Shown here one piece after another: positions 34,573 through 43,938 of a DNA stretch of 64,000 bases (position 1 is the stretch's first letter; every line of letters begins with the position of its first letter). This stretch comes from Candidatus Fimadaptatus faecigallinarum. Lineage in GTDB: Bacteria > Bacillota > Clostridia > Christensenellales > Aristaeellaceae. The position numbers and the translations under genes were made by a program. The notes under the pieces were generated by a model that worked only from the letters and a program-made list of their open reading frames with translations, ran no database searches and was not told the DNA's origin. Where the stretch lies: the NCBI GenBank assembly GCA_018714445.1, contig DVNK01000005.1:1-64000 (forward strand), written 5' to 3'.

Positions 34573-35502
34573 TTAACCCTTGACCGAACCAACGGTCAGG
34601 CCGGCAACGAAGTACTTCTGCACGAAGGGGTACAGCAGTATGATGGGGCCGGTCGCCACAACTGCGGTCGCCATCTTCAGCGTCTCGGAGGGCAGGTCGG
34701 TATCCAGCACTATGTTAGAACCTGCAACCGAGTTCTTCAGGCTGGCGACCTTGTTTATGACGTTATACAGGTGGTACTGCAGGGGCTTGGGCATGTCCTT
34801 GGTCAGGAACAGCGAAGAGTAGTACCACTCGTTCCAGTAGCCCAGCGCGAGGAACAGGCCTATGGTCGCCAGCGCCGGCTTCATCGAGGGCAGTATCAGC
34901 GCGTAGAATATGCGGAAGTCGCCCGCGCCGTCTATCTTGCCCGATTCGGTTATCTCGTGGGGTATCGCCTTTACGAAGTTCTTCATCAGCACTATGACCC
35001 ACGGGCTCATCATCAGCGGCAGCAGCACGGCCCAGTAGGTATCGCGCAGGCCCAGCGTCTGCACCATCAGCAGGTAGAACGGAACCAGGCCGGCCGAGAA
35101 CAGCGACGTAAAGTAGATGTAGAACATTATCGCGTTGCGGAACGGGAAGTCCTTGCGCTGGAGCGCGTAGCCGGTCATCGAGACCACGAACAGACCTACC
35201 AGCGTGCCTACGACCGTCATGCCTATCGTGACCGCATAAGCGCCCAGCATCTGCTCCGGCGCCCGGAACAGCAGCTCATACGAATAGGTGGACACGTCCG
35301 TGGGCCACAGCGTGAAGCCCGTCAGCCTTATGGCCGCCTCGGACGAGAACGACGAGGCGACTATCAGCCAGAACGGCAGTATGCAGAATATGCAGAATAT
35401 CGTAACTATCGTATAGGTAACTCCGCGTATTACCTTATCCGATGAATCCAGTTTCACATGAGTGGGATGGTCATGCGCACTGGAACTCACGTGGTTTGCC
35501 AT
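34573..35502 (-). CDS. Carbohydrate ABC transporter permease (LplC/MalG-like)
   Basis: A 309-residue permease with six membrane helices. The cytoplasmic coupling loop is ITESGKIDGAGDFRIFYALILPSMKP (about 195-220), the MalG-type EAA motif. The end VQKYFVAGLTVGSVKG is the characteristic C-terminus of this family. It pairs with the LplB-like permease 23 bases upstream. Confidence 0.93.
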   Translation of the reverse strand: MANHVSSSAHDHPTHVKLDSSDKVIRGVTYTIVTIFCIFCILPFWLIVASSFSSEAAIRLTGFTLWPTDVSTYSYELLFRAPEQMLGAYAVTIGMTVVGTLVGLFVVSMTGYALQRKDFPFRNAIMFYIYFTSLFSAGLVPFYLLMVQTLGLRDTYWAVLLPLMMSPWVIVLMKNFVKAIPHEITESGKIDGAGDFRIFYALILPSMKPALATIGLFLALGYWNEWYYSSLFLTKDMPKPLQYHLYNVINKVASLKNSVAGSNIVLDTDLPSETLKMATAVVATGPIILLYPFVQKYFVAGLTVGSVKG

Positions 35503-35525
35503 TTTGACACACTCCCTTTCTCAGT

Positions 35526-36488
35526 TTAGAACAGCGCGTAATCCGCCTCGAACTTCTTGACGATGGCGTTGGCGGTCAACACTATGAAGAAGCCGACCAC
35601 GCTCTGGAACAGACCGACCGCACTGCTCTGCGAGAAATTGAAGCTGTTCATCATCGAGCGGTAAACGTAGGTCTCTATGATGTCGGTGGTGTTAAAGAGC
35701 ATCGAGTTGTTGCCAACCAGGTTGTAGAACAGGCCGAAGTTGCCCTTGAGTATGCCGCCTATGGCGAACAGGAACAGTATGACGACGGTGGGCTTGAGCG
35801 TAGGCAGCGTGATGTACCATATCCTCTGGTAGCCGTTCGCGCCGTCTATCTCGGCCGCTTCCATCATCGAGGTATCCATGCCGGTTATCGCCGCGAAGTA
35901 CACGACCGTGCCGTAGCCGGTGCCCTTCCACAGGTTGACCAGTATGATGATCGCCGGCCAGGCGCTGGCCATCTGGTATACCTTGGGCATGTCGCCGCCC
36001 ATCGAGCGCACCAGGTTCGATATGAAGCCGTAGTCGTAGTTGAGCATGTTGTAAACCAGCAGCGACACAAGCACGTCCGATATGAAGTACGGCAGGAACA
36101 TCAGCGACTGGCTGACCTTCTTAAACAGCTTGCAGCGCACTTCGTTGAGCAGTATCGCAAACGCCAGCTGCAGCACGTTGCCCAGCACTATGAACGCCAC
36201 GTTGTAAAGTATCGTGTTGCGCAGTAGCAGCGTCAGCTGGCCGGACGTGAACAGAAACTTGAAGTTCTGCAGTCCGATGAACGGGCTCTTCCAGATGCCC
36301 GCGTTGTAGTTAAAGTTCGTGAACGCTATGTACGCGCCCGGCATGGGCATGTACGAGAACACGAAGAAGAAGACGATTGCCGGCACGCACATAAGCAGCA
36401 GCGCCTTGTTCTGCGCTACCAGCTTAAAGAAGCTGGGCCTTTTGTACGCCGGCGTTTCAGCTCCATTCGCCTTTCCCTGATTGACCAA
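35526..36488 (-). CDS. Carbohydrate ABC transporter permease (LplB/MalF-like), TTG start
   Basis: A 320-residue permease with six membrane helices and the coupling loop TSMMEAAEIDGANGYQRIWYITLPTLKP. The reading frame begins with TTG at 36488. AAGGGG lies 10 bases upstream and there is no ATG before residue 33, which is already in the first helix, so TTG is the likely start. It is the first gene of the sugar operon, about 190 bases after the transcription start predicted from the promoter at 36683. Confidence 0.92.
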   Translation of the reverse strand: MVNQGKANGAETPAYKRPSFFKLVAQNKALLLMCVPAIVFFFVFSYMPMPGAYIAFTNFNYNAGIWKSPFIGLQNFKFLFTSGQLTLLLRNTILYNVAFIVLGNVLQLAFAILLNEVRCKLFKKVSQSLMFLPYFISDVLVSLLVYNMLNYDYGFISNLVRSMGGDMPKVYQMASAWPAIIILVNLWKGTGYGTVVYFAAITGMDTSMMEAAEIDGANGYQRIWYITLPTLKPTVVILFLFAIGGILKGNFGLFYNLVGNNSMLFNTTDIIETYVYRSMMNSFNFSQSSAVGLFQSVVGFFIVLTANAIVKKFEADYALF

Positions 36489-36560
36489 TGCGATCCCGCC
36501 CCTTTCACAAGCGACTCCCCCGTCATCCTGCGTGGTCTGCCGCCGCGCGGGGAAGCGTAG

Positions 36561-36576
36561 TTGAAATCGGTTTCAA
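36561..36576. promoter_or_regulatory. LacI-type operator in the sugar-operon leader
   Basis: TTGAAATCGGTTTCAA is a 16-base near-perfect palindrome with a central CG, the usual form of LacI/GalR operators. It lies about 100 bases downstream of the predicted transcription start. Confidence 0.7.
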
Positions 36577-36660
36577 GCCGTCCGCAAAAAAGAGCGCCAA
36601 GCCATATCTCATCTAACTTGCGCGCAGTCAAGCATGAATCCTAATCATCAACCTGCCAGT

Positions 36661-36676
36661 TTGAAACCCATTTCAT
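36661..36676. promoter_or_regulatory. Second LacI-type operator overlapping the transcription start
   Basis: TTGAAACCCATTTCAT is a weaker version of the operator at 36561. It lies immediately downstream of the -10 box (36683-36688), where a bound repressor would block initiation. Confidence 0.6.
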
Positions 36677-36682
36677 ATGACT

Positions 36683-36711
36683 AGTTTACCACATGCATAT
36701 TGAAAAGTCAA
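36683..36711 (-). promoter_or_regulatory. sigma-A promoter of the sugar transport operon
   Basis: Minus strand: TTGACT (36706-36711), 17-base spacer, TAAACT (36683-36688). An extra TTGAAA half-site (36700-36705) lies in the spacer. Confidence 0.75.
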
Positions 36712-37212
36712 GCCGATTTTGTCACATTTCTTCAAATTATTCCATCACGATTAAATACAATCGCATTGCATTTGGCAGTGCGGCATCTACCAATTACAAA
36801 CAAAAACGCGTCGGATATGTGGCGATATTGCATCAGCGCGGCTTGCAACTTACAGTTTACCGTTTCTCGTAGGCGTCCAGCTCATTTGAGCGTTATGTTA
36901 AAAGTCAGCACACCGTGGGAACTCTGAGGCTAAAAGCATGCCCGCGGCGACCGGTGTGATGCCAATCGACAGCGTTCATCGCCATTGCCAGCGCATATTT
37001 GACGACATATTTTCGCCATAAATCTGCGCCACGCCATAAATTGGTCGTGTAAACATTGTGCGTCAGATCATGTCATTTTGCGCAAATGATTCCTGCACTC
37101 GCTTCACACGCCCGCCATGCGTGACATACCGTAAAACAATGTGCACATTGACCATGCATGTCACACAAACATCACTTTGGTTATATGCATTCACTGTCAG
37201 TCCCAGCCACAC
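36712..37212. other. Intergenic stretch, AT-richer than its surroundings
   Basis: About 500 bases between the sugar-operon promoter and the terminator of the LacI gene. GC is clearly lower than in flanking genes. No reading frame with a ribosome binding site, no repeat and no RNA gene was recognised. Confidence 0.4.
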
Positions 37213-37239
37213 AAAAAGCGCGCAGCCGCAGCTGCGCGC
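37213..37239 (-). terminator. Intrinsic terminator of the LacI-family gene
   Basis: Minus strand: GCGCGCAGC and GCTGCGCGC pair around a short loop, followed by TTTTT (37213-37217). Confidence 0.85.
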
Positions 37240-37276
37240 AAACATATCATATATAGAAACATCGATCCCACTGGCG

Positions 37277-38335
37277 TCAGATCATGCCGCGCAACTCACG
37301 CCGCTTGAGCGGCGCGCAGGACTTCTTTATCGACAGCGACGGCGCAATCAGATGAGTGTACGGAGAGCGCGTGCCGTCTATGGCGCACATGGCCGCATCC
37401 AGCAATTCCCTGCCGTAGTGAGCGTAATCAAAGTCGACCGCGGTCAATTCGGGCGAGGTTATCGTCGTTATATACGTATCATCGAACCCCATCAGCGATA
37501 TATCCTCGGGCACGCGCATGCCGTATGCGCTCAATCCCTGCAGCGCGCCGGCGGTCACCATGTCGTTTATGCCCAGCAGCGCAGTCGGCAACTGGCGGCA
37601 GCGCATCAGCTTTTTGATGCCCTCGCGCCCGGACATGCAGTCATAACCGTCCACCGATATCATCCATTCATCGCGGATGCGCAAACCGGAGCGCTGCATC
37701 GTGCGGTAAAACCGCGTCAGATACGCCTGAGTGCCGTAGAACTGCTTGCCGGTGTACATAAAGCCTATGTCGGTATGGCCCAGGCTTATCAGGTACTCCA
37801 ACGCCAGATCCATGCTGCGCTCGTGGTCCACGCCCACGCCGTAAACGCGCTTGTGCGGCGAGCGGCTGCCCACGATTATCGGCGTCGATTCCAGCGCGTT
37901 GTCCAGCAGGCGCATGAAGTCCGGATCGTTCTCGATAAGATCGACGCGGCCGCCGCACAGTATGATCGCATCCACGCGCTGTTCGCGCAGCTTCAGCAGC
38001 GCCGCCTCTTCCAGTTCCGGCCGGGAGCACGTGTTGAACAGCATGAGCACATACCCACGCCTGTGCGCTTCATTTTCGCATGCGGTAAACACGCTATTGT
38101 AGTACGGATTATTGGCGTCGGCCGATATCATTCCGATGATATGCGAATGCGTCTCGGTCAGCGCGCGCGCCATCGCATTGGGGCGAAAGCTGTACTTGTC
38201 TATCAGCGCAGTAACCGCATCGCGTTTGGCCTTGCTAACCGTCGTGTTTCCTGTCAATATCCGCGATACGGTCGCCGGTGAAACGTGTGCCTCGCGCGCG
38301 ATATCGTATATAGTTATATTCTTTTTGACGGGCAT
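37277..38335 (-). CDS. LacI family transcriptional regulator
   Basis: A 352-residue repressor. Its N-terminal helix-turn-helix and hinge read ITIYDIAREAHVSPATVSRIL, NTTVSKAKRDAV and SFRPNAMARAL. The rest is the periplasmic-binding-protein-like effector domain: IIGMISADANNPYYNSVF, DAIILCGGRVD, LGINDMVTAGALQGL and GFDDTYITTITSPELTAVD. It is encoded upstream of the sugar operon on the same strand, so it is the obvious candidate to bind the two TTGAAA...TTTCAA operators there. The ribosome binding site is weak (AAAGG, 15 bases away), which suits a low-abundance repressor. Confidence 0.92.
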   Translation of the reverse strand: MPVKKNITIYDIAREAHVSPATVSRILTGNTTVSKAKRDAVTALIDKYSFRPNAMARALTETHSHIIGMISADANNPYYNSVFTACENEAHRRGYVLMLFNTCSRPELEEAALLKLREQRVDAIILCGGRVDLIENDPDFMRLLDNALESTPIIVGSRSPHKRVYGVGVDHERSMDLALEYLISLGHTDIGFMYTGKQFYGTQAYLTRFYRTMQRSGLRIRDEWMISVDGYDCMSGREGIKKLMRCRQLPTALLGINDMVTAGALQGLSAYGMRVPEDISLMGFDDTYITTITSPELTAVDFDYAHYGRELLDAAMCAIDGTRSPYTHLIAPSLSIKKSCAPLKRRELRGMI

Positions 38336-38379
38336 ACGTCTCTTACACTTACCTTTCGTAAATAGTCCAAGCCGTTCTT

Positions 38380-38409
38380 ATCTTACTCTTTACATCAGCG
38401 TTTTGTCAA
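38380..38409 (-). promoter_or_regulatory. sigma-A promoter of the LacI-family gene
   Basis: Minus strand: consensus TTGACA (38404-38409), 18-base spacer, TAAGAT (38380-38385). Confidence 0.65.
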
Positions 38410-38589
38410 CCCCCCATACAGGATGAATCTCCAAGCAACCGACCTGCGCGCACGCCCGGCGCGCACTGCCCTGCCAGCGACGCCGGTTGACCGGGCACTG
38501 CTCAAACCGCGCGATTACAGGCATTTAACGCACAGAAAACCGCGATTTGTCCGCCCGCTGCCATGTCGCATCCGCGCGTGCACGCGTGC

Positions 38590-38618
38590 AAAAAGAGCGC
38601 CGGACATCCGCCCGGCGC
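38590..38618 (-). terminator. Intrinsic terminator of the trkA-trkH operon
   Basis: Minus strand: GCGCCGG pairs with CCGGCGC around eight bases, followed by TCTTTTT. Confidence 0.85.
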
Positions 38619-38640
38619 AACCGATTTTTAACAATTCATA

Positions 38641-40095
38641 TCACCACTGCTGCCATGTGCGGCGCGTCATCAGCAGCAAAATCGGGAATATCTCAAGGCG
38701 CCCGGCCAACATGTCGAATATCAGCACGAGCTTGGCCAGATTGCTGAACATCGAATAGTTGCGCACCGGCCCCACCAGTTCCAACCCCGGGCCGACGTTG
38801 TTAAAGCATGAGAGCACCGCCGTGAAGTTGGTTGTTATCGACAGTCCGTCCAGCGATACCACCATAAAGCTTATAAGCACTATCGTCACATATGCCGCCA
38901 GATACGCGTTTGTCTTTTCGAGCACCTTTTCATCCATGACATGTCCGTTCATGCGGATCGACTGGACGTTGTGCGGATGCAGCACCTGGTTTATATTGCG
39001 GTGCAACAGCTTAAACAGCAGCAACACGCGCGAGCACTTTATGCCGCCGCCGGTGCTGCCGGCGCTGGCGCCTATCACCATGAGCACCAACAGTATCGAT
39101 TTTGAAAAGCTCGGCCACAGGTCGAAGTCGGTCGTGGCAAAGCCGGTCGTCGTCATTATGCTCGACACCTGGAACGTCGCGTGGCGTATGGACTCGCTCC
39201 ACGTGCTGTACATGTCGCGTATGTCCAGCGTTATCAGCGCCGCGCTGACCAGCGCCACGCCCACGTACAGCCTCAACTCGTCGTCGCGCGCCACCGCGCC
39301 GAACTTGCGCATCACCAGCAGATAGTATATATTGAAGTTCACGCCGAACAGGAACATGAATATCGTACACACGTTCTGCAGATACGGACTGTAACCGGCT
39401 ATGCTGTCATTGCGCACGCCGAATCCGCCCGTGCCCGCCGTGCCGAACGCCGTGCACACCGCGTCGAACAGCGACATGCCGCCCGCCAACAGAAAGCCGA
39501 CATTCAATACGGTCAACAGTATATACAGCACGTACAATATCAGCGCGGTCTGGCGCATCTTGGGCACCAGCTTGCCCACATCCGGTCCCGGGCTCTCGGC
39601 GCGCAGCAGATGCATCGTAAAGCCGCGATTGCGCCCGCTCAGCGGCAGCACTGCCAGCAAAAACACCAGCACGCCCATGCCGCCCAGCCAGTGGCTGAAG
39701 CTGCGCCAGTACAGCAGTCCGCGCGGCACTACCTCCACGTCGGTCAATATCGACGCGCCCGTCGTCGTAAAGCCCGACACTATCTCAAACAGCGCATCCA
39801 CAAACGACGGTATCGCACCCGATAACCAAAACGGCAGTCCGCCGAATATGCTCATCACTATCCAGCCCATGCCCACGCACACCAGTCCATCGCGCGCAAA
39901 CAGCCCCATGCGCGCGCGACGGCCGACCATGTACAGCACCAGCGCCGCCGCCAGTGTCAGCCCCATGCTCAGCGCAAACGCATGAACCGCCTCCAGTTCG
40001 CCCAGGCAGGCGCTTATGACCAGCGCCGGCGTCATGAAAGCGGCCTCCAGCAACAGTATCCAGGACAGTATCCGCCCTATCATTTTGTAATTCAT
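38641..40095 (-). CDS. trkH: Potassium uptake protein, TrkH family
   Basis: A 484-residue channel-like membrane subunit with four M1-P-M2 repeats. Selectivity-filter loops are visible as FEIVSGFTTTGASIL, AFGTAGTGGFGVRND, SSIMTTTGFATTD and SCFNNVGPGLE, each with the conserved Gly. Potassium enters through this subunit and TrkA gates it. The gene lies 12 bases after trkA in the same operon. Confidence 0.95.
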   Translation of the reverse strand: MNYKMIGRILSWILLLEAAFMTPALVISACLGELEAVHAFALSMGLTLAAALVLYMVGRRARMGLFARDGLVCVGMGWIVMSIFGGLPFWLSGAIPSFVDALFEIVSGFTTTGASILTDVEVVPRGLLYWRSFSHWLGGMGVLVFLLAVLPLSGRNRGFTMHLLRAESPGPDVGKLVPKMRQTALILYVLYILLTVLNVGFLLAGGMSLFDAVCTAFGTAGTGGFGVRNDSIAGYSPYLQNVCTIFMFLFGVNFNIYYLLVMRKFGAVARDDELRLYVGVALVSAALITLDIRDMYSTWSESIRHATFQVSSIMTTTGFATTDFDLWPSFSKSILLVLMVIGASAGSTGGGIKCSRVLLLFKLLHRNINQVLHPHNVQSIRMNGHVMDEKVLEKTNAYLAAYVTIVLISFMVVSLDGLSITTNFTAVLSCFNNVGPGLELVGPVRNYSMFSNLAKLVLIFDMLAGRLEIFPILLLMTRRTWQQW

Positions 40096-40107
40096 ATCCG
40101 GCCTCAG

Positions 40108-41466
40108 CTATTCGAATATCTCGTTTAGTTGGTGGATTATGGTATCGCCACTTGTGACGATCACCAACGTATCGCCGCGTGCGAACGTCGAATCGCCGTT
40201 TGGTATTATGATCTTGGAGCCCTTGGTCATGCACACCACCAGCACGTTCTTGCGCAGGCGGATGTGCTTTAACTGCTCGCCGCAGTGCAGCGTCTTGTCG
40301 TCGACGCGGAACTCAACCGCCTCGACCTGACCATTGGCTATGGAATGCACAGTCAGCGCTGCGCCGACCTGGTTTTGCAGCGCGCGCACATATCGCACTA
40401 TCGAATAGCAGCACAGCTCCTTGGGACAGACCACGCTGCCCAACGGCAGGCTGTTGATTATATTGCTGTTTTCAATGCGGCCCAGCTTGGTTACTATGTG
40501 CGGCACGCCCATGCTGCGTCCGTAGAGCGATATTATCATGTTCAGCTCGTCCAGGCCGGTCATCGTTATCAGCGCGTCACAGCCGCCCAGCCGTTCGCTC
40601 TCCAGCAGCGCCGGATCGGACGCGTCGCCATGGATTATGCTTGCGCCGGGCAGCATGCCGCCCAGCTGCACGCACCGCTGGTAATCCTGTTCGATTATCT
40701 GCACTGCCACGCCGTTTGACAGCAGCCGCGTAGCCAGGTAATACCCCAGCCGCCCGCCGCCACAGATTATCACGCGGCGTATCTTGCGATTTATTATGCC
40801 CAGATTATTAAGCAGCATCGAGAGGTTGTTCGACGGCGCCGTGACGAATATTCTGTCGTTTTCGCGCAGCACGAAATTGCCGTCGGGCGCTATCGCGTCG
40901 CCGTCGCGCAGCACGGTGCACACCAGCACCTTGCATTTTACTATGCTGTCCAGCCGGTTGAGCGGCACATCGCGCAGTTTGCTCTTTGAGTCGACCATAA
41001 GCTCGACTATCTCCGCGCGGCCCTTGGCAAACGTGTCGCGCTTTAAGAACCCCGGATATTTGAGCAGCCGCTCTATCTCCAGCGCGGCCTGCTGCTCGGG
41101 GTTTACAGCCAGCGACAGCGCAAAGATATCGCGCATCTTGTATGCCTGCTCGGCATATTCGGGATTACGTATGCGCGCTATCGTGTGCAGCCGCGGATTG
41201 AGCCCGTGCGCAGTCATGCAGCACAACAGGTTCACCTCGTCGGCGCTGGTGGCGGCGATCAGCAGGTCGGCCTCCTCGACATTGGCCTGCTTGAGTATCG
41301 CCATCGACGCGCAATTGCCATAAACCGCCATTACGTCGTAGCGCTCTATGCTGGCCTCCAGCACATCGTTATTTGAATCTATCAGCGTCAGATCGTAGCC
41401 TTCGGCGGAAAGCTGCTTGGTCAGCGCTATGCCTACCTTTCCGTTTCCCGCAATAATTATCTTCAC
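40108..41466 (-). CDS. trkA: Trk potassium transport regulatory subunit TrkA, GTG start
   Basis: A 452-residue cytoplasmic protein with two RCK modules in tandem. Each starts with a Rossmann NAD-binding motif, IIIAGNGKVGIALTKQL and VIICGGGRLGYYLATRL, and each ends with a TrkA_C domain. The open frame extends to 41718, but the protein should begin at the GTG at 41466, where KIIIAGNGKVG starts and GGGAG lies eight bases upstream. The promoter at 41522-41549 confirms this. Confidence 0.94.
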   Translation of the reverse strand: MKIIIAGNGKVGIALTKQLSAEGYDLTLIDSNNDVLEASIERYDVMAVYGNCASMAILKQANVEEADLLIAATSADEVNLLCCMTAHGLNPRLHTIARIRNPEYAEQAYKMRDIFALSLAVNPEQQAALEIERLLKYPGFLKRDTFAKGRAEIVELMVDSKSKLRDVPLNRLDSIVKCKVLVCTVLRDGDAIAPDGNFVLRENDRIFVTAPSNNLSMLLNNLGIINRKIRRVIICGGGRLGYYLATRLLSNGVAVQIIEQDYQRCVQLGGMLPGASIIHGDASDPALLESERLGGCDALITMTGLDELNMIISLYGRSMGVPHIVTKLGRIENSNIINSLPLGSVVCPKELCCYSIVRYVRALQNQVGAALTVHSIANGQVEAVEFRVDDKTLHCGEQLKHIRLRKNVLVVCMTKGSKIIIPNGDSTFARGDTLVIVTSGDTIIHQLNEIFE

Positions 41467-41521
41467 TGCTGTTCTCCCCGCACCACAAATTGTGCGCTCG
41501 CTTGCGCGGCGACCTGACTTT

Positions 41522-41549
41522 ATTATAGCATACGCTGCCAAAATATCAA
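41522..41549 (-). promoter_or_regulatory. sigma-A promoter of the trkA-trkH operon
   Basis: Minus strand: TTGATA (41544-41549), 16-base spacer, TATAAT (41522-41527). Confidence 0.75.
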
Positions 41550-41965
41550 CATTTTTCCCTGCTTTTGGCTGGATTTCGCGCATATGTGCGTTCCGCGTTA
41601 AATATTGTCGTGATTGTTTGTGCATGAATCCGCATGAAATTAGTATACATCCTCCATATTCAGCAACTGGCCGCGCAGTCATCGTGTTAACTTTACTCGA
41701 TATCGCCTTAATGAACACTCAGCACCGCTCATGTAAAGCTCAATAAAGCATCCATTTTCAGGCTCTGCATCGGTCAAACTCATCGGATGAAATGCTTAGC
41801 ATATTTATACGCCCCATTCTTTCCTGCGCATGCCGCCGGCAGGCACGCGCCATATCGCGCACAAGTGTGCCGCGCGCAATCGCATGTCCAAAAGCGCCTG
41901 AAAGCTCCTCACCGCTATACGCACGACCTTTGCGCCGCGGCATATACGCTTTCGCAATCACACGC
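41550..41965. other. Intergenic stretch without recognised content
   Basis: About 415 bases between the trkA promoter and the terminator of the LonB gene. Frames are open through part of it on both strands, but none has a ribosome binding site or a familiar motif. Confidence 0.4.
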
Positions 41966-42001
41966 AAAAGGCGCGCCGGGCCTTTGCCCAACACGCCTTT
42001 T
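41966..42001 (-). terminator. Terminator of the LonB-type protease gene
   Basis: AAAAGGCG and CGCCTTTT flank an inner GGGC/GCCC stem, forming a long hairpin with built-in A and T runs, 66 bases after the stop codon. Confidence 0.7.
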
Positions 42002-42067
42002 GGTCCTTCGCCGCGCTCATGCGCACCATACCTTGGCACAACCAAATCCGCAAGCTCCCCCGGAAAC

Positions 42068-43717
42068 TCACGCGCCGGCTTCGTCCAGACCCACGCACGC
42101 CGCGTCCGCCGGCAGATCCTCCACATCGGCAAGATAGCTCAGCGCATCCTTGAAGCTCGATACCGGTATCACGCGCACCGGCAACTGCGCATAGCGCTCC
42201 AGGTAGTTGTCGGCGGGAATTATCACGCGCCGCATGCCGGCCTTGATCGCGGCGCTTATCTTGTCGGGCACTCCGCCCACCGCGCGCACCTCGCCGCGCA
42301 CGGTTATCTCGCCTGTCACGGCGGTCAGCGAGTCCAGCGGACACCCGGTCAGCGCCGAATAGGCTGCCGCCGCCATGGCCACGCCCGCCGACGGCCCGTC
42401 CACCGGCATGCCGCCCGGGAAATTGATGTGCACATCGCGCCCAGACATGTCCAGTCCCATGCCGCGCAGCAGCGTAGCTATGTTCTCCACCGACGCGCGC
42501 GCCGTGGAGCGGCGACGCAGCTTGTGACCGGCGCTGCCCAGCTCCTCCTCCTCGATTATGCCCGTCACGTTTATGCGGCCTTCGCCCGGCAGCGCCACAG
42601 CCTCTATGTCCAGCATTGCGCCCTGGAAGCCCTGCACCGCCAGCCCGTTGACTATGCCCACGCGCTGGCCGCCGACATGCGCGTGCCCGCCGGTATGCGG
42701 CGCGTAGTGGCACGAGTCCACGACCCACTCCACATCCTCGCGCTTAATCACATGGCGGCCGTCCATCTGCGCCAGTCCCGAGGCCATCTGCACTATGTTG
42801 ACCGCGTCGCGGCCTGACGCCGAATAACCGCCGATCAGCGTCGCCTCGCTCTGGGCCATATCAAACCCCACGCGCGCCGCCGCACCCGCCGCTATGCGCG
42901 CAAGTTCATCCGGCTCCAGCGCGCGGAAGTATATCTCCATACAGCGCGAGCGCAGCGCCGGCGGCAACTCCTCGGGCGAGCGCGTCGTGGCGCCGACGAG
43001 CCGGAAGTCCGCCGGCAGGCCGTTGTCGAATATGTCGCGTATGTGGCGAGGCACCGACGTGTCGTCGGGGTTGTAGTAGGCGCTCTCGAACCGCACCATG
43101 CGATCCTCCAGCACCTTGAGGAGCTTGTTCATCTGCGTTGGATGCAGCTCGCCTATCTCGTCCAGGAACAGCACGCCGCCATGCGCGCGCGTGACCGCGC
43201 CTTCCTTGGGCTGCGGTATGCCGCTCACGCCCAGCAGTCCCGCGCCCTGATATATCGGGTCGTGCACCGAGCCTATAAGACTGTCGGCTATCGAGCGCTC
43301 GTCAAACCGCACGCAGGTCGCGTCGACCTCTATGAACGGCGCGTCGGCCTTGAACGGCGAGCCGGGCGTGCGCTTGGCCGCCTCCAGCACCAGCCGCGCC
43401 GCACAGGTCTTGCCTATGCCGGGCGGGCCATAGATTATGACGTGCTGCGGATTGGGCGAACACAATATCGCCTTGAGTGCGCGTATGCCCTCCTCCTGGC
43501 CTATTATGTCGTTGAAATCAGTCGGGCGCACCTGCTCGCCCAGCGGACGCGACAGGTGTACCTTGCGCAGGTTGGACAGGTGTTCCAGCTCCCGCATTGA
43601 TGAGCCCCGCACGCGCGGCGCGTTTGTGTCGCGCCCCTGCGCGCGCAGCTGCCTGAAAAAGTATATTCCCACTACGATCGTTACCGCCAGTTGTATCAGC
43701 ATTATTGCCGTCAGCAT
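42068..43717 (-). CDS. lonB: Lon-type ATP-dependent protease, LonB family
   Basis: A 549-residue membrane-anchored AAA+ protease similar to Bacillus LonB. One N-terminal membrane helix (AIMLIQLAVTIVVGIYFF) replaces the long substrate-binding domain of LonA. The AAA+ part has Walker A GPPGIGKT (97-104) and Walker B VLFLDEIGEL, with sensor residues in RLVGATTRSPEELPPALRSR. The C-terminal Ser-Lys protease domain has the Ser in VDGPSAGVAM and the Lys in GGVPDKISAAIKAG. In Bacillus this protein acts in the forespore. The start at 43717 follows GGGAGG; an ATG at 43738 is less likely. Confidence 0.9.
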   Translation of the reverse strand: MLTAIMLIQLAVTIVVGIYFFRQLRAQGRDTNAPRVRGSSMRELEHLSNLRKVHLSRPLGEQVRPTDFNDIIGQEEGIRALKAILCSPNPQHVIIYGPPGIGKTCAARLVLEAAKRTPGSPFKADAPFIEVDATCVRFDERSIADSLIGSVHDPIYQGAGLLGVSGIPQPKEGAVTRAHGGVLFLDEIGELHPTQMNKLLKVLEDRMVRFESAYYNPDDTSVPRHIRDIFDNGLPADFRLVGATTRSPEELPPALRSRCMEIYFRALEPDELARIAAGAAARVGFDMAQSEATLIGGYSASGRDAVNIVQMASGLAQMDGRHVIKREDVEWVVDSCHYAPHTGGHAHVGGQRVGIVNGLAVQGFQGAMLDIEAVALPGEGRINVTGIIEEEELGSAGHKLRRRSTARASVENIATLLRGMGLDMSGRDVHINFPGGMPVDGPSAGVAMAAAAYSALTGCPLDSLTAVTGEITVRGEVRAVGGVPDKISAAIKAGMRRVIIPADNYLERYAQLPVRVIPVSSFKDALSYLADVEDLPADAACVGLDEAGA

Positions 43718-43938
43718 GGCATTACCTCCCTCGCGCATTCGTGGCGCGCATTGCGCCGCGCGCCCTGCATCCCTATTATGCCAATCCGCGCCGATTTAAT
43801 GCCCGGTCGCGCGGGGCTTATATTGTCATATAATGGACACAGATTGTTTAAAAAATCAGGAATAATCTGGGCAACCAACGCGGCGTGCGGCACGTCATAT
43901 TTATATATTTAAATCGCCAAATCGGGAGGATATCGCAG

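Noticed and set aside
41758-42132. A 124-codon frame on the minus strand overlapping the end of the LonB gene
   Set aside because: It overlaps the conserved LonB C-terminus and the terminator, has no ribosome binding site, and shows no motif.
43800-43840. Sporulation sigma-E promoter upstream of the secreted protein gene at 43939
   Set aside because: CATATAAT matches the -10, but no matching -35 lies at the right distance.
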